Source of the DNA: Pseudolabrys sp.
GTDB lineage: Bacteria > Pseudomonadota > Alphaproteobacteria > Rhizobiales > Xanthobacteraceae
NCBI GenBank assembly: GCA_025929185.1
Contig: JAICMO010000001.1
Location: forward strand, 1-64,000
DNA: 64,000 bases
Reading direction: 5' to 3'
This document shows, piece after piece, positions 19,848 through 29,925 of this stretch. The notes under the pieces were generated by a model. The model was not told the DNA's origin and ran no database searches. It saw only the letters and a program-made list of their open reading frames with translations. Every line of letters starts with the position of its first letter. Positions within the stretch are counted from its first letter, which is position 1. The position numbers and the translations under genes were made by a program.

Positions 19848-21170
19848 GTGCCCGTCGCAGGTAAACGGTTTCCGGTTTGGTCGCGATTATCTTTCGCCGC
19901 GCAACGGAAGATCGCCGGGCAGGCTGCCGAACGAGCGCGGCGCCTTGACAGGCGCTTGCACGCGTTCGTGGCGGTCGAAGACACGGTCCTCTCTCTTGCG
20001 CCCACTGCCGCGCTTGCGCTTATGCCTTACGCCGCGAAGGACATGTTTGCAGCCCCAAATCGTCGTCCTCGGTGCGGGCTTGCCGCCGCCGAGAACATCG
20101 GCCTGCGTGGATACGCGGATGTGTTGCGGCGATTGGACGACGCAGGCGGTTGCCGCGGCGGCTTCACTGCGATGACGGCGCTCGCCTACGAGCCGTCCGG
20201 CTATAATGCTGTTGCCGATTACGCTCGCAACCCCTGGGACACCGATTTCATTCCGGGCGGTTCTTCGTCAGGTTCGGCGGTCGCGGTGGCGAGCGGGTCC
20301 GTTCTCTTCGCGCTGGGATCTGACACCGGCGGCTCGATTCGTATTCCCGCGCACTGCTGTGGCGTGACCGGCTGGAAACCGACATGGGGCAGCGTTAGCG
20401 CCGCCGGCGCCCTGCCGCTTGCGCCGTTTCTCGATTGCATCGGCCTTCTGGCGCGCGATGCGTCCGAGCTTGCACCCGCGGCGGCTGTGCTTTCGTCCCT
20501 TGCCGAACCGCGTATGCCGATCAAGCGCGTCGTGGTTCTCCGCGATGCCGTCGCGAACGCCGAGCCGAGCGTAAGGATTGCTTGCCGCAACGGGATCGAC
20601 GCCATCGAGGCAAGCGGCGTCGCGATGTCGAGCGTAGACGGGCTGGACGCAATCGAGGCAATCGATTTCCACGCTCTGCGGGTCATGCAGGGTGAGGCGG
20701 TGCGGATTCACCGCGACCGACTTGACGATCCGTCAATCGATGCGGTTCTGCGCGCGCGTCTGGCGAAGGGTCTCGAGATCGACGACTCGATGCTGTCGGC
20801 AAGTCGCTCGGCACGAGCGCGGTTGGCGAAGGATTTCGAGGAGAAGATTTTGGGCAAGGCCGACGCCGCGATATTGCCGGTGATGCCGATGCGTACGCCG
20901 CCTTTCAGCGAGGTCAATCCGTCTTCTCCCTTGTTCAGTGCCCGCCGACTCTATGCGCTCAGCAGCTATTGCCGCTTCGTCAACATGCTCGGCTTTCCCG
21001 CTGTCGCGTTTCCGGTCGGTTTTGACGATCGCGGGCTGCCGGTCGCCTTGCAAATGATCGCGCGCGCCGGCCTGGACGGCGACCTGATTGCGCTCACGGC
21101 GAGAATGCAGGAAAAGACCGATTGGCACGGCCGCGTCCCTACCGCCGTTCACGATCTCCTCGATGTTTGA
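19848..21170 (+). CDS. Amidase signature family protein
   Basis: AKDMF lysine region, GGSSSGSAVAVASGSVLFALGSDTGGSIRIPAHCCGVTGWKPTWG; GTG start. Confidence 0.92.
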   Translation: MPVAGKRFPVWSRLSFAAQRKIAGQAAERARRLDRRLHAFVAVEDTVLSLAPTAALALMPYAAKDMFAAPNRRPRCGLAAAENIGLRGYADVLRRLDDAGGCRGGFTAMTALAYEPSGYNAVADYARNPWDTDFIPGGSSSGSAVAVASGSVLFALGSDTGGSIRIPAHCCGVTGWKPTWGSVSAAGALPLAPFLDCIGLLARDASELAPAAAVLSSLAEPRMPIKRVVVLRDAVANAEPSVRIACRNGIDAIEASGVAMSSVDGLDAIEAIDFHALRVMQGEAVRIHRDRLDDPSIDAVLRARLAKGLEIDDSMLSASRSARARLAKDFEEKILGKADAAILPVMPMRTPPFSEVNPSSPLFSARRLYALSSYCRFVNMLGFPAVAFPVGFDDRGLPVALQMIARAGLDGDLIALTARMQEKTDWHGRVPTAVHDLLDV

Positions 21171-21250
21171 AAGGGATTTCCCTGCTGCACGAGTTGGGTC
21201 TTGCCGCGGATGAGAGAGTGGCTGCGCAGTTCGAAAGTGGTTTAGCCGTC

Positions 21251-22150
21251 ATGTCGAACGTACTGGTCACTGGAGCAAGCGGATTTTTAGGGGGCGCCGT
21301 CATCGAGCGCCTCATAGCGCAAAATCATCGAGCGATCGGACTCGATCCCACGCCGGCGAACATCGCGGGTCGGCACGTTCGGGACGATCTGTCTGATCGA
21401 AATCGGTTGGAGACGCTGTTAAGGGGCGAGAAGATTTCACACGTTCTGCATTGCGGCGGCATCTCAGGACCAATGGTCATGACCGACGATCCGGCACGCG
21501 TGATGGATATCAACGTTGGCGGCAGCCTCAACCTGCTGCAGGCATCGCTGGCGAGCGGCGTGAGAACTTTCGTCTATTGCTCTTCGGTCTCGGCGCTGGG
21601 TAACTTCTACGAAGAAAAGCCGGTCACCGACGATTATCCGCTGCGGCCGGCGAGTGCCTACGGAAGCTCAAAGGCGGCGATGGACATGGTGCTGCGCGGC
21701 CTCTGGCAGCGCGTGCCGCTCGATCTCTGCTCGTTGCGCTTCACCAGCATCTACGGTCCCGCGCGGCAAACACGTTTCGTCGTGGACGACATCGTGGCCG
21801 CGGCGGTTAGCGGCGAAGCGATTTCGGTCGAACCGACTTCAGACTGGCCTTACATTTATATCGACGACGCCGCGGATGCCGCCATTGCGGCATGTTTCTC
21901 GAGCAATCGCCGCCAGCTCCATTACTTCATTGCCTATCCTGAGCAGGTCTCCCTCGAAGACCTTGCGCGGGCGGCGGAGAAAAGCGGCGGCAAGCCGGTC
22001 CGGCTTATCATTGACGACGAAGCGCCATTGGCCAGACGGGGACCTCTCGACATCGCTCCGGCGCAGCGGGACTTCGGCTTCGCGCCGAAGATCGATCACC
22101 GAGAAGGCATTCGGCGCATGGTCGAAGCGCGGCGCGCAACGCAGACGTGA
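21251..22150 (+). CDS. NAD-dependent epimerase/dehydratase (extended SDR)
   Basis: NVLVTGASGFLGGAVIERL, YCSSVSALG, YGSSKAAMD; start moved to 21251 from the longer ORF. Confidence 0.9.
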   Translation: MSNVLVTGASGFLGGAVIERLIAQNHRAIGLDPTPANIAGRHVRDDLSDRNRLETLLRGEKISHVLHCGGISGPMVMTDDPARVMDINVGGSLNLLQASLASGVRTFVYCSSVSALGNFYEEKPVTDDYPLRPASAYGSSKAAMDMVLRGLWQRVPLDLCSLRFTSIYGPARQTRFVVDDIVAAAVSGEAISVEPTSDWPYIYIDDAADAAIAACFSSNRRQLHYFIAYPEQVSLEDLARAAEKSGGKPVRLIIDDEAPLARRGPLDIAPAQRDFGFAPKIDHREGIRRMVEARRATQT

Positions 22151-22251
22151 CTTGCGCCGATGCTCTTGTCCGGGTGCTGTCCGGCCGTCATAGTCGCTCG
22201 CCGCTTCCCCCGCCGCGGATGAGCCGCTTTCATCGCACCGGAGACCAGTCG

Positions 22252-23034
22252 ATGGACCTCAAGCTTGCTGGAAAATCTGCGCTGATTACCGGCGCCTCGA
22301 AAGGCATCGGACGCGCGACGGCGGAAAGCCTTGCTGCGGAGGGGTGCAACGTCATTCTGGTTTCGCGCACGGCGACCGATCTTGCCGCAGCGAAGGAGCG
22401 GATTGCGCGCAAATCGAACGTCCGCGTCGACACGGTTGCCGCCGACCTGTCGGACAGCAAATATGTCAATCAGCTCGCGGGAGATTTTCCAAATGTCGAT
22501 ATTCTGGTGAACAATGCCGGCGCCATTCCCGGCGGCAAGCTGCTCGATATCGACGAGAAGACCTGGCGCAAGTCCTGGGATCTGAAGGTGCTCGGCTATG
22601 TCAACATGTGCCGCGCCTTCTACGCATTGATGAAAGAACGCGGCTCCGGCGTGATCATCAATGTCACGGGCAATGCCGCTCAGACACACGACCCGGAATA
22701 TATCTGCGGCGTTGCGGGCAACGCAGCGCTGATGGCGTTCAGCCAGTCGCTTGGCAGCGTCAGTCCGCGGGACGGCATCCGCGTGATCTCAGTCAACCCC
22801 GGTCCCGTCGAAACAGAGCGGCTGGTTGGTCTTATGAAGAAGAAGGCGCTCGATCGCACCGGCAATGCCGATAATTGGCGCGATCTGTTCAAGCCGCTCC
22901 CGTTCGGCCGCGCGTGCGCACCGGAAGAGATCGGCGCCATGATCGCATTTCTTGCGTCCGACCGCTGCGGCTACAACAGCGGTTCGGTCGTGACGATCGA
23001 CGCCGGCCTATCGGCGCGGTCCATGAATTTTTGA
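22252..23034 (+). CDS. SDR family oxidoreductase
   Basis: ALITGASKGIGRATAESLAAEG, NNAG motif; catalytic Tyr context YICGVAGNAAL is atypical; start moved to 22252. Confidence 0.9.
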   Translation: MDLKLAGKSALITGASKGIGRATAESLAAEGCNVILVSRTATDLAAAKERIARKSNVRVDTVAADLSDSKYVNQLAGDFPNVDILVNNAGAIPGGKLLDIDEKTWRKSWDLKVLGYVNMCRAFYALMKERGSGVIINVTGNAAQTHDPEYICGVAGNAALMAFSQSLGSVSPRDGIRVISVNPGPVETERLVGLMKKKALDRTGNADNWRDLFKPLPFGRACAPEEIGAMIAFLASDRCGYNSGSVVTIDAGLSARSMNF

Positions 23035-23055
23035 CATCAGCGGGCGAGGACGATC

Positions 23056-23934
23056 ATGCCACATCTGACAACCGACGACGGCGTCAAGCTCTTTTACGAG
23101 GAAACCGGAAGCGGGATTCCAATCGTCTTCGTGCATGAATTCGCCGGCGATTACCGCTCGTATGAATTGCAAATGCGGTACTTCGGGCAACGCTATCGTT
23201 GCATCGCCTACAACGCGCGTGGCTACCCGCCATCGGATGTGCCGAAAGACGGAGAGCGCTATTCGCAAGAGCGCGCGCGCGATGACATCCGCGCGGTGCT
23301 CGACGCGCTGAAGATCGACAAGGCGCACGTCGTCGGCCTCTCGATGGGGGGCTTTGCCGCATTGCATTTCGGCTTCACGTATCCCGACCGTGCGCGTTCG
23401 ATCATCGTTGCCGGCTGCGGCTATGGCGCTGCGCTCGACAAGCGTGCGCAATTTGCAGAAGAGGCGGAAGCCGCCGCCCGGCAGTTCGAAGAGCAGACGA
23501 TGGCCAAGGCGGCGGAAGCCTACGGCCTTGGGCCCACCCGCGTGCAGTTCCAGAACAAGGATCCGCGCGGCTGGCGCGAGTTCGTCGCCCAGCTGAGAGA
23601 GCACTCGACTGAGGGCTCGGCGCTGACCATGCGGGGCGTGCAGAAGCGGCGGCCGTCATTGTTCGACCTCGTCGAGCAGATGAAGCGGATGACGGTGCCG
23701 GCGTTGATAATCACGGGCGACGAGGATTGGCCGTGCCTGGAGCCCGGCCTGCTGATGAAGAGGATGATCCCGACCGCGGCGCTGGTGGTGATGCCGAACG
23801 CAGGCCACACCATTAATCTCGAGGATCCGGCGGCGTTCAATCAGCACATCGCCGATTTCATCGGCACCGTCGACGTCGGGGCATGGCGCAAGCGCGATCC
23901 GCGCGCAATGGCGTCGTCGATTCTCGGCCGATGA
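23056..23934 (+). CDS. Alpha/beta hydrolase
   Basis: GIPIVFVHEFAGDYRS, nucleophile elbow VVGLSMGGFAALHFG, C-terminal PNAGHTINLEDPAAFN. Confidence 0.93.
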   Translation: MPHLTTDDGVKLFYEETGSGIPIVFVHEFAGDYRSYELQMRYFGQRYRCIAYNARGYPPSDVPKDGERYSQERARDDIRAVLDALKIDKAHVVGLSMGGFAALHFGFTYPDRARSIIVAGCGYGAALDKRAQFAEEAEAAARQFEEQTMAKAAEAYGLGPTRVQFQNKDPRGWREFVAQLREHSTEGSALTMRGVQKRRPSLFDLVEQMKRMTVPALIITGDEDWPCLEPGLLMKRMIPTAALVVMPNAGHTINLEDPAAFNQHIADFIGTVDVGAWRKRDPRAMASSILGR

Positions 23935-23946
23935 CGCTGCTCGGAG

Positions 23947-24705
23947 TCAGGTCGTCGTGTAGCCGCCGTCGACCAGCATGTCGGCGCCGGTCATGAAGCT
24001 CGCGGCGTCACTAGCGAGAAACAGGGCGGCTTGCGCGATTTCGTCCGGCTGCCCCAGCCGGTTCAGCAAATGCTTCGGCCCGGACTCGCGGCGCGCCGTC
24101 GCCATATCGCCGAAGCGCTTGACCAAACGCCGCGTTTCGACCGCGCCGGGTGAGAGCGCGTTGACGCGGATATTTTGGGCCGCGTGATCGGCGGCCATCG
24201 CCTTGGCGAGCTGGATGATCGCGCCCTTGGACGTGCAGTAGGCGGCGCGTGCAGGCGCGGCAACGCGTCCGAGTTGCGAGGCGATGTGAATGATGCTGCC
24301 GCCGCCCGCCGCCATCATCGAGGGCAGAACGGCGCGGCTCATGAGGTAAGCTCCCGTCACGTTGACCGAGAGCACACGATTCCAATCCGCCGGCGAAATA
24401 TTGAGCACGCTGCCGTTCGGGTCATCTGTCGCGGCCGCATTGACCAACACGTGGATATTGCCGAACGCTTTTTGCGCCGCTTCCGCCGCGGCATGCGTGT
24501 CGCTTTCCAGGCTGACATCGCAGCACCGCGCCAGAGCGCGTCCGGCGGCCTTTTCAATCCTGCGTGCGGTTTCTTCAGCCGCGCCAGCATCGAGATCGAG
24601 GCACATCACCGCGGCGCCTGCGGCAGCGAAGGTCGTGGCGATGGCGCGGCCGATGCCGTTGCCCGCGCCGGTAACGATGGCCGTCTTGCCGGTAAGCGTG
24701 GTCAT
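23947..24705 (-). CDS. SDR family oxidoreductase
   Basis: KTAIVTGAGNGIGRAIATTFAAAGA, YCTSKGAIIQLAKAMA, C-terminal DMLVDGGYTTT. Confidence 0.93.
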   Translation of the reverse strand: MTTLTGKTAIVTGAGNGIGRAIATTFAAAGAAVMCLDLDAGAAEETARRIEKAAGRALARCCDVSLESDTHAAAEAAQKAFGNIHVLVNAAATDDPNGSVLNISPADWNRVLSVNVTGAYLMSRAVLPSMMAAGGGSIIHIASQLGRVAAPARAAYCTSKGAIIQLAKAMAADHAAQNIRVNALSPGAVETRRLVKRFGDMATARRESGPKHLLNRLGQPDEIAQAALFLASDAASFMTGADMLVDGGYTTT

Positions 24706-25439
24706 TGCGCGGCAACCGCGGCGCTGCGGCCGAGATAGGCCTGCTGCACGCGCTCGTCCTGTTTCAACATACTGCATGCTCCGGAGACAATGATGGAGCC
24801 GGTCTGCAAGACGTAGCCGCGGCTCGCCGTCTCAAGCGCGTAGCGCGCGTTCTGCTCGACCAGAAGCACGCTGGTGCCGCCCTCGTTGATCGAGCGGATG
24901 GTGCGGAAGATGTCCTGCACAACGAGCGGCGCGAGCCCGAGCGAGGGCTCATCCAGACAAAGAAGGCGCGGCTCCGACATCATTGCGCGGCCGAGCACCA
25001 ACATCTGCTGCTCGCCTCCGCTGAGCGTGCCCGCGTTCTGCGAAGCCCTCGCTTTGAGCCGCGGAAACATGCCGAACATACGATCTATCAACGATCTGAT
25101 CTTGGCGGCATTCTTGCGGAATTTGAAGCCGCCGAGCTCCAGGTTCTCGCGTACCGTCAAGAACGGAAAAACATGGCGGCCTTCGGGCACGAGCGCAATG
25201 CCGAGCTTACTGCGCTCATGCGACGGCAGCCGCGTGATGTCGCGCCCCGCGAAGCGGATCGCGCCCGCGCGCGGAAACAGCGCGCCGGCGATCGCCCGTA
25301 ATGTCGTCGATTTGCCGGCGCCGTTCGCGCCGATGAGCGTGACGATTTCACCTTCATCGACGTGAAGCGTGATCTCACGGCAGGCCGGCACCTGGCCGTA
25401 GGCGAGTTCGAGTCTCTCGGCGGCGAGCAGGGCGCTCAT
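24702..25439 (-). CDS. Branched-chain amino acid-type ABC transporter ATP-binding protein (LivF-like)
   Basis: GANGAGKSTTLRAIAGAL, LSGGEQQMLVLGRAMM, LLCLDEPSLGLAP. Confidence 0.95.
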   Translation of the reverse strand: MSALLAAERLELAYGQVPACREITLHVDEGEIVTLIGANGAGKSTTLRAIAGALFPRAGAIRFAGRDITRLPSHERSKLGIALVPEGRHVFPFLTVRENLELGGFKFRKNAAKIRSLIDRMFGMFPRLKARASQNAGTLSGGEQQMLVLGRAMMSEPRLLCLDEPSLGLAPLVVQDIFRTIRSINEGGTSVLLVEQNARYALETASRGYVLQTGSIIVSGACSMLKQDERVQQAYLGRSAAVAAQ

Positions 25440-26215
25440 CGCACTTCGGCTCCCAGATAGGCCGCGATGACGCCGGGATGCGCCTGAACGTCGGCCGGCG
25501 TGCCCTCGAACAGGTGCTGTCCGTAATCCATCACGAGAATGCGGTCGGCGATCCGCATGACCAGGTCCATATTGTGCTCGACCATTACGACCGTCATGCC
25601 GCGCGCACGCAAGGCAACGATCCGCCCCAGCAGTGCTTCGACTTCGGCGGCATTCAGGCCGGCCGCCGGCTCATCGATCATCAAAAGGCGAGGCGCGGTG
25701 GCAAGCGCGCGCGCAACTTCCAGCATACGCTGCTCGCCGTAAGAGAGCGAACCGGCCGGCACGTGCGCGCGCGGCTTGAGACCAACGAAGGCGAGCAGGT
25801 TCGCCGCATCATCGCGGCAACGTTCGCGATCGCGGCGGAACGCCGCGCCATGCAGGATATACTGCCACGGCGGGATTTGATGATGCAGATGAAAGCCCGC
25901 GAGCACGTTTTCGAGCACGGAGAGCTGCTTGAACAATCGGATTTTCTGGAACGTGCGGGCAAGGCCGTGGCGCACGCGGCGATGCGACGGCATGCCGATC
26001 ATATCGACGCCGGAAAACGTCAGCTTGCCTGCGTCAGGTTGATAGATGCCGCTCATCAGATTGAGCAGGGTCGATTTGCCGGCTCCGTTTGGCCCGATTA
26101 CCGCGAATACAGTGCCGCCCGTGATGTCCAGCGATATGTCACGCACCGCTTGCACCCCGCCGAAGCTTTTACGCAAGCCCTCGGCACGCAGCAGAATTTC
26201 GCCGGCGCCGGTCAC
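25436..26215 (-). CDS. Branched-chain amino acid-type ABC transporter ATP-binding protein (LivG-like)
   Basis: GPNGAGKSTLLNLMSGIYQPDAG, LSYGEQRMLEVARALA, LLMIDEPAAGLN; GTG start at 26215. Confidence 0.94.
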   Translation of the reverse strand: MTGAGEILLRAEGLRKSFGGVQAVRDISLDITGGTVFAVIGPNGAGKSTLLNLMSGIYQPDAGKLTFSGVDMIGMPSHRRVRHGLARTFQKIRLFKQLSVLENVLAGFHLHHQIPPWQYILHGAAFRRDRERCRDDAANLLAFVGLKPRAHVPAGSLSYGEQRMLEVARALATAPRLLMIDEPAAGLNAAEVEALLGRIVALRARGMTVVMVEHNMDLVMRIADRILVMDYGQHLFEGTPADVQAHPGVIAAYLGAEVR

Positions 26216-27264
26216 GGGTCGCGCCCCACCTTCGCCGGGCGGCGCACGCGTGCCGCAACCAGGCGCGCGGCTTGTACCAGTCCGCCCGGCATAAACAGCA
26301 CGACCAGGGTGACGGAGACGCCGTACACGATCAGCCGCAGATCGCCAATGCCGCGCAACAGTTCGGGCAGCACCGTTAGCAAAATGGCCCCGAGCACGGG
26401 GCCGATCAGCGTGCCCATGCCGCCGACGATCACCATCGCGAGGATGCTGAATGACTCGGTGATAAAGAACGCGTCCGGTACGAGCGTTCCCACGAAGCTT
26501 GCGTAAAAGCAACCGCCGGCGCCGGCAACCGCAGAGCTCACTGCAAAAGCAAACACCTTCCACTTCTGGCCGTTCACGCCGAGTGATGCCGCCGAGACTT
26601 CATCCTCTCGGATTGCCGTTAGCGTCTCGCCCACGGGTGAGCGGACCAGTTGGTCGAGCAGGAGATAAACGAGAAATGCAAAGCCGGCAGTGAGATAGAA
26701 CAGACTGGCGAGATTGCTAAACTCGATGGGCGGCAATCCCGGAATGGCAAACGGTGGCGGCGGCGCGATGCCATAGATGCCGAGCGGACCTTGCGTGAGG
26801 CTGATCCAGTTGAGCAGCACCTGGTAAGTGATGACGGCAAAACCGAGCGAGGCGATGGCGAGATAGTGCCCGCGCAGGCGGACCGCGAACACCGAGAGAA
26901 ATACGCCGGCTACTCCGGCAAGCAGAACACCCGCGACGAACGCGACCCAGAAGGGCACGCCGACTTGCGTGATCAGCAGCGTGGAAGCGTAAGCGCCAAT
27001 GCCATAGAATGCGGACTGCCCGAGATTGAGCTGGCCGGCATAGCCCAGCACGAAATCGAGCCCGATCGCCAGCAGCACGTTGATCGCGCACACGATCAGG
27101 TTGGTGCGCCAGTAGGAATCCGTGAAGATGGCGGGCAATAGTCCGATGACAATCGCGGCCACCACCAGCCAAAACCGCCGCGATGTGACAATTGACATTG
27201 CCGACGCCGATGTCGCTGATTGAGCAGCCGCAGGGTTAGACATTTTCTTCGCGTCGTTCGGCAA
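26212..27264 (-). CDS. Branched-chain amino acid-type ABC permease (LivM-like)
   Basis: Multi-TM; GYAGQLNLGQSAFYGIGAYASTLL and IVGGMGTLIGPVLGAILLT. Confidence 0.94.
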   Translation of the reverse strand: MPNDAKKMSNPAAAQSATSASAMSIVTSRRFWLVVAAIVIGLLPAIFTDSYWRTNLIVCAINVLLAIGLDFVLGYAGQLNLGQSAFYGIGAYASTLLITQVGVPFWVAFVAGVLLAGVAGVFLSVFAVRLRGHYLAIASLGFAVITYQVLLNWISLTQGPLGIYGIAPPPPFAIPGLPPIEFSNLASLFYLTAGFAFLVYLLLDQLVRSPVGETLTAIREDEVSAASLGVNGQKWKVFAFAVSSAVAGAGGCFYASFVGTLVPDAFFITESFSILAMVIVGGMGTLIGPVLGAILLTVLPELLRGIGDLRLIVYGVSVTLVVLFMPGGLVQAARLVAARVRRPAKVGRDP

Positions 27265-28117
27265 CGAGCCCGGTTGGTCGCACCGCGAGCGTCAGCAAAA
27301 GCAGTGCAAAAACGACGATATCGATCCAGCCTGGGTCGAGAAATTGCGTCGTGTAGCTTTCGATGAGTCCAACGATCAATCCGGCGATGATTGTGCCTTC
27401 AACGTTGCCGAATCCGCCGATAATCACGATCGCGAACGCTTTGACGATGACCGAAGTGCCGGCAAACGGCGTGAGCACCAGCACCGGCCCAAGCATCGCG
27501 CCGCCCATGCCGGCCAGTGCCGACGCGATGACGAACGTCAGCATGATGACGTAGTTCGGGTTTATGCCCATGAGGCCGGCGGTCTCGCGATCCTGCGAGA
27601 CGGCGCGCAGCGCCTTGCCGAGAAAAGTGAATTTCATGAACGCGTAAAGCAGTACGATCGTGATCGTCGATACAATGATGATCAACGCGTTCTGCACGGT
27701 TAAAAAGGTGCCACCAAGACGGATTACCTCGTTGCTGTACGGCGTGTTGAACGCATAGGGGATGGGCCCAAGCAACACCAGCATGGCATTCTGCAGCATG
27801 ATCGAAACTCCGATCGTCGCAATCAAGGGCAGCAATTCGTTGCCACGATCGCGCAAGGGAGCAAAGATGGCTGCGTTCATCAGCCATCCGAACACCGCGC
27901 CGACGGCGAGTGCGGCGGCAATGCCGGCGAAGTAATTTCCGCTCAGCCAATGCGTGACGAAATAGGCGACAAAGGCACCGACCGTGACGATGTCGGCATG
28001 GGCGAAATTGATCTGAACCAGAACGCCATAGATGAGGGTAAGCCCCAGCGCGACCAGCACATAGAGGCTTCCCACAACAATGCCGTTTATTCCCTGCTGA
28101 AGGACGACCGTCAGCAT
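27236..28117 (-). CDS. Branched-chain amino acid-type ABC permease (LivH-like)
   Basis: LVALGLTLIYGVLVQINFAHADIVTVGAFVAY and VIIGGFGNVEGTIIAGLIVGLIES. Confidence 0.94.
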   Translation of the reverse strand: MLTVVLQQGINGIVVGSLYVLVALGLTLIYGVLVQINFAHADIVTVGAFVAYFVTHWLSGNYFAGIAAALAVGAVFGWLMNAAIFAPLRDRGNELLPLIATIGVSIMLQNAMLVLLGPIPYAFNTPYSNEVIRLGGTFLTVQNALIIIVSTITIVLLYAFMKFTFLGKALRAVSQDRETAGLMGINPNYVIMLTFVIASALAGMGGAMLGPVLVLTPFAGTSVIVKAFAIVIIGGFGNVEGTIIAGLIVGLIESYTTQFLDPGWIDIVVFALLLLTLAVRPTGLVAERREENV

Positions 28118-28127
28118 GCCGGCAGAG

Positions 28128-29288
28128 CTAGTTCCACTTCAACGCGGTCCAGGAGAGGTCTGGCTTCGTCTCCATGTAATGGACGGTGTCCATCTTTACG
28201 TTCTGATTGTGCTTGTCGAATTCCACGCTGCCGGTGACGCCAACGAAATTCTTTGTGGCGGCAAGGCCGTCCCGGATGGATTGAGCGTCCTTTCCGCCGC
28301 GCTTCACCACGTCCGCGATCAGCATGATCTGGTCATAGGCGTGGGCGTTAAGATGCGTCGGGCTCTGGTTGTATTTTGCCTTGAAGGCGTCGACGAACTT
28401 ACGCACCACCTCGCGCTGGTCCGTAGGATCGAACTGGACGATGCGGATGTAGCCCAGCGCGGCCTTGCCGGCCTTTTGCTCGAAGCCGAACGGCAGCCAG
28501 ATCGTGCCCAGCTGAATGGCATGGCCCCCGCCGCCTTTGACGACGCCGGCTTGGGCGAGCGCCTGCGTGATTTTGAGTCCCTGGCCCTCGAGCGTATACG
28601 TCGGAATAACGTCGATCTGTCCGAGTCCGGCGACGCGCGTTGCAATTGACGTGAAATCGTTGACGTCTCTGCCGAAACCGATGTCGGCAAGGATTTTTCC
28701 CCCGTCCTTCGTGAAGGTATCCGCGAACACCTTCGCATTGCCGATGCCGGCATTCGTGTTTTCGTGCAGGATGACGGCCGTCCGCGCGTTCAGCCGCTTG
28801 TAGGCATTATTGGCAATATCGATTCCCTGCATGACTTCGTTCGGCATGATGCGGAACGTCCAGGGGTTGCCCGGCTCGGTGATTTTGATCGAGGAGGAGC
28901 CGGCGTTCAGCAGGGGAATCTTGGCGCGCGCCATAATCGGCATGATGGCCAGCGTTGCATCCGAGCATTCCTCGCCTATGGCGACGTCGGGCTTGAACTG
29001 CTCGATCAAGCGCTTGGTCGCTTGCGTCGCGGGAAGCGGACTGCAAGCGGAATCCTCGTATTTGACTTCGAATTTGTATCCGTTCACGCCGGCCTTGTTG
29101 AGCTGTTCGAGCGCGAGCTCGACACCCTGCTTGTCTTGCGTGCCGAAATAGGAGCCCGGCCCGGAAATCGGAAAGAGCGCGCCGATCTTGATGGTCTTGT
29201 CCGCGGCAAACGCAGACGTCGTCGAGACTGCCGGTGCTCCGAAAATCGAGGCAACCATCAGCAGCGCGCAATACAGCCACTTTGTCAT
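28128..29288 (-). CDS. ABC transporter substrate-binding protein (LivJ/Peripla_BP_6 type)
   Basis: Signal peptide; KTIKIGALFPISGPGSYFGTQDKQGVELALEQLN. Confidence 0.94.
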   Translation of the reverse strand: MTKWLYCALLMVASIFGAPAVSTTSAFAADKTIKIGALFPISGPGSYFGTQDKQGVELALEQLNKAGVNGYKFEVKYEDSACSPLPATQATKRLIEQFKPDVAIGEECSDATLAIMPIMARAKIPLLNAGSSSIKITEPGNPWTFRIMPNEVMQGIDIANNAYKRLNARTAVILHENTNAGIGNAKVFADTFTKDGGKILADIGFGRDVNDFTSIATRVAGLGQIDVIPTYTLEGQGLKITQALAQAGVVKGGGGHAIQLGTIWLPFGFEQKAGKAALGYIRIVQFDPTDQREVVRKFVDAFKAKYNQSPTHLNAHAYDQIMLIADVVKRGGKDAQSIRDGLAATKNFVGVTGSVEFDKHNQNVKMDTVHYMETKPDLSWTALKWN

Positions 29289-29716
29289 TGTTGTCCTCCC
29301 ACGCTTGGCCCGGTATTAGACCTGTATTCGATCCAAATTGGCAATGGCCTAAGTGGGCGGAGCACGCGCCTCACGGACCCGAGCCGCAGGAGCCGATTGC
29401 CGTTCCGGCAGCGATATCACCTGAATTGAAGGCTCGGTTGCGAGCGGAAGCGATGCAACTTAGCGGCTGAAAACGGTCGCGAGTGGGTGGAGCTTGCGGT
29501 GCGCTTGAAAGAAAGGTCGAGGATCGGAGAGTTGAAGAGTTGAATTGATTAATTGAGCTATGCAATCCATCGCCAGGCCAATAAAGAATTCCTACAAGCT
29601 CACTGCGCGGCCTGGCTGTTTGCAATCCGAGATAGTTTCGTTTTTTTTAGAGGCATCATTTCATATGCGAAATTCTGGCCCGCCGGGCCGCGTGCCGATC
29701 GTGCGCTTGCGTCGGT

Positions 29717-29851
29717 GAAAGCGGCGAGTTCGGGCCGACGTGCGACGCTGATCACCGTGGCACGGGAAAGGCGGTTTAGAATGAGCCGCATCATGTCGGC
29801 TTGCGCCCGCACGTGGAGCGCAGAGGTCGCCTCATCGAGCACAACGATCTT
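29717..29851 (-). pseudogene. Remnant of an ABC transporter ATPase C-terminus (Walker B/D-loop/H-region only)
   Basis: KIVVLDEATSALHVRAQADMMRLILNRLSRATVISVARRPELAAF inside a 100-aa ORF with no Walker A or signature motif. Confidence 0.6.
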
Positions 29852-29925
29852 TCCGGCGGGATCGGAACCGTCTAACCCGGCATACATTATAGGTGGTGAC
29901 AATCTATTAGAGGCTCGTCATTTCG

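Noticed and set aside
25478-26506. 342-aa plus-strand ORF opposite LivG/LivM
   Set aside because: Shadow ORF opposite canonical ABC motifs.
26216-26563. N-terminal 116-residue extension of the LivG-like ORF
   Set aside because: Arg-rich, overlaps LivM out of frame; GTG at 26215 gives the normal LivG start.
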